From assembly GCA_963662035.1 (NCBI GenBank), contig CAVLDO010000022.1, positions 1-22,870 of the forward strand: a DNA stretch of 22,870 nt, given 5' to 3'. Made by a program: the position numbers and the translations under genes. This DNA is from Equibacterium sp963662035. Lineage in GTDB: Bacteria > Bacteroidota > Bacteroidia > Bacteroidales > UBA932. The notes below the pieces were generated by a model. That model saw only the letters and a program-made list of their open reading frames with translations. It was not told where the DNA came from and ran no database searches. Within the stretch, counting starts at the first letter, position 1, and every line of letters begins with the position of its first letter. Positions 22,735 to 22,870 of this stretch are shown here, piece by piece.

Positions 22735-22870
22735 GAGCCCCGTTTCGGGCACGGCCGGGGAGTGTCGCCCGGCTCCGTGCCCGTGGAGCGCCGTTTCGGG
22801 CACGGCCTGGGTTTCTCGCCGCGCCCCGTGCCCGAGGAGCCCCGTTTTGGGCACGGCCGGGGGTTTTCGC
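22735..22870. repeat. 51-bp palindromic tandem repeat upstream of trpF (continues off the edge)
   Basis: Units start at 22735, 22786 and 22837 (exact 51-bp period), the third cut by the window end. Each complete unit contains gggcacgg and its complement ccgtgccc about 20 bases apart; in the first unit the stem extends by ccggg/cccgg, giving a strong hairpin. On the trpF strand the period is 17 codons, reading a repeated A-V-P-E-T-G/A-L core, and there is no stop. The 27 bp between the repeat and trpF (22708-22734) show nothing recognisable. Confidence 0.85.

Noticed and set aside
21223..22870. CRISPR array interpretation of the 21-bp and 51-bp repeats
   Set aside because: The repeats are contiguous without unique spacers, and there are no cas genes in the window.

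Overview
The window looks like a chromosomal stretch from a GC-rich member of the Bacteroidota, most likely order Bacteroidales; an Alistipes/Rikenellaceae-type organism is my guess from the GC content. The reasons are BACON-type Ig domains, lipoprotein signal peptides, TAnnTTTG-type -7 promoter elements in place of E. coli -10 boxes, no Shine-Dalgarno signals, and a trpF-trpA order that fits the trpBEGDCFA operon of this phylum. No tRNA, rRNA, insertion sequence, integrase or CRISPR array was seen.

Layout. (1) 1-1745: the 3' part of a secreted protein made of six BACON-like domains, closed by a perfect 11-bp terminator hairpin. (2) 1770-7232: four tightly packed plus-strand genes (family-2 glycosyltransferase, SpoIID/LytB-domain protein, AmpG-like muropeptide permease, NamZ/DUF1343 exo-N-acetylmuramidase lipoprotein) that read as a peptidoglycan turnover and recycling cassette. 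(3) 7267-10218, minus strand: galE and a soluble tandem ABC ATPase with a degenerate first nucleotide-binding domain and two in-frame repeat insertions. (4) 10245-14118, plus strand: a HAD phosphatase divergent from the ABC gene across only 26 bp, then a large GH106-like lipoprotein glycosidase. (5) 14112-21215: a complete histidine operon hisG-D-C-B-H-A-F-IE in which every junction overlaps. In front of it is a compact attenuator: a promoter, an 18-codon leader peptide with five His in seven residues, four mutually complementary segments and an intrinsic terminator. (6) 21223-21310: a 21-bp repeat array between the converging his and trp operons. (7) 21309-22707, minus strand: trpA and trpF, preceded by a 51-bp palindromic repeat that runs off the window edge.

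How it works together. The his genes encode all ten steps from PRPP and ATP to histidine. The leader should terminate transcription when His-tRNA is plentiful and read through when it is scarce. The recycling cassette should trim MurNAc from peptidoglycan fragments (NamZ) and import muropeptides (AmpG), with a lytic-transglycosylase-type SpoIID protein and a glycosyltransferase translated from the same message.

The observations most worth following up are the his attenuator, the back-to-back and probably leaderless promoters at 10219-10244, the near absence of the tetranucleotide CATG, and the recurrent short tandem repeats (inside the ABC and NamZ genes, and flanking the trp genes). All coordinates, counts and motif positions were read by hand.
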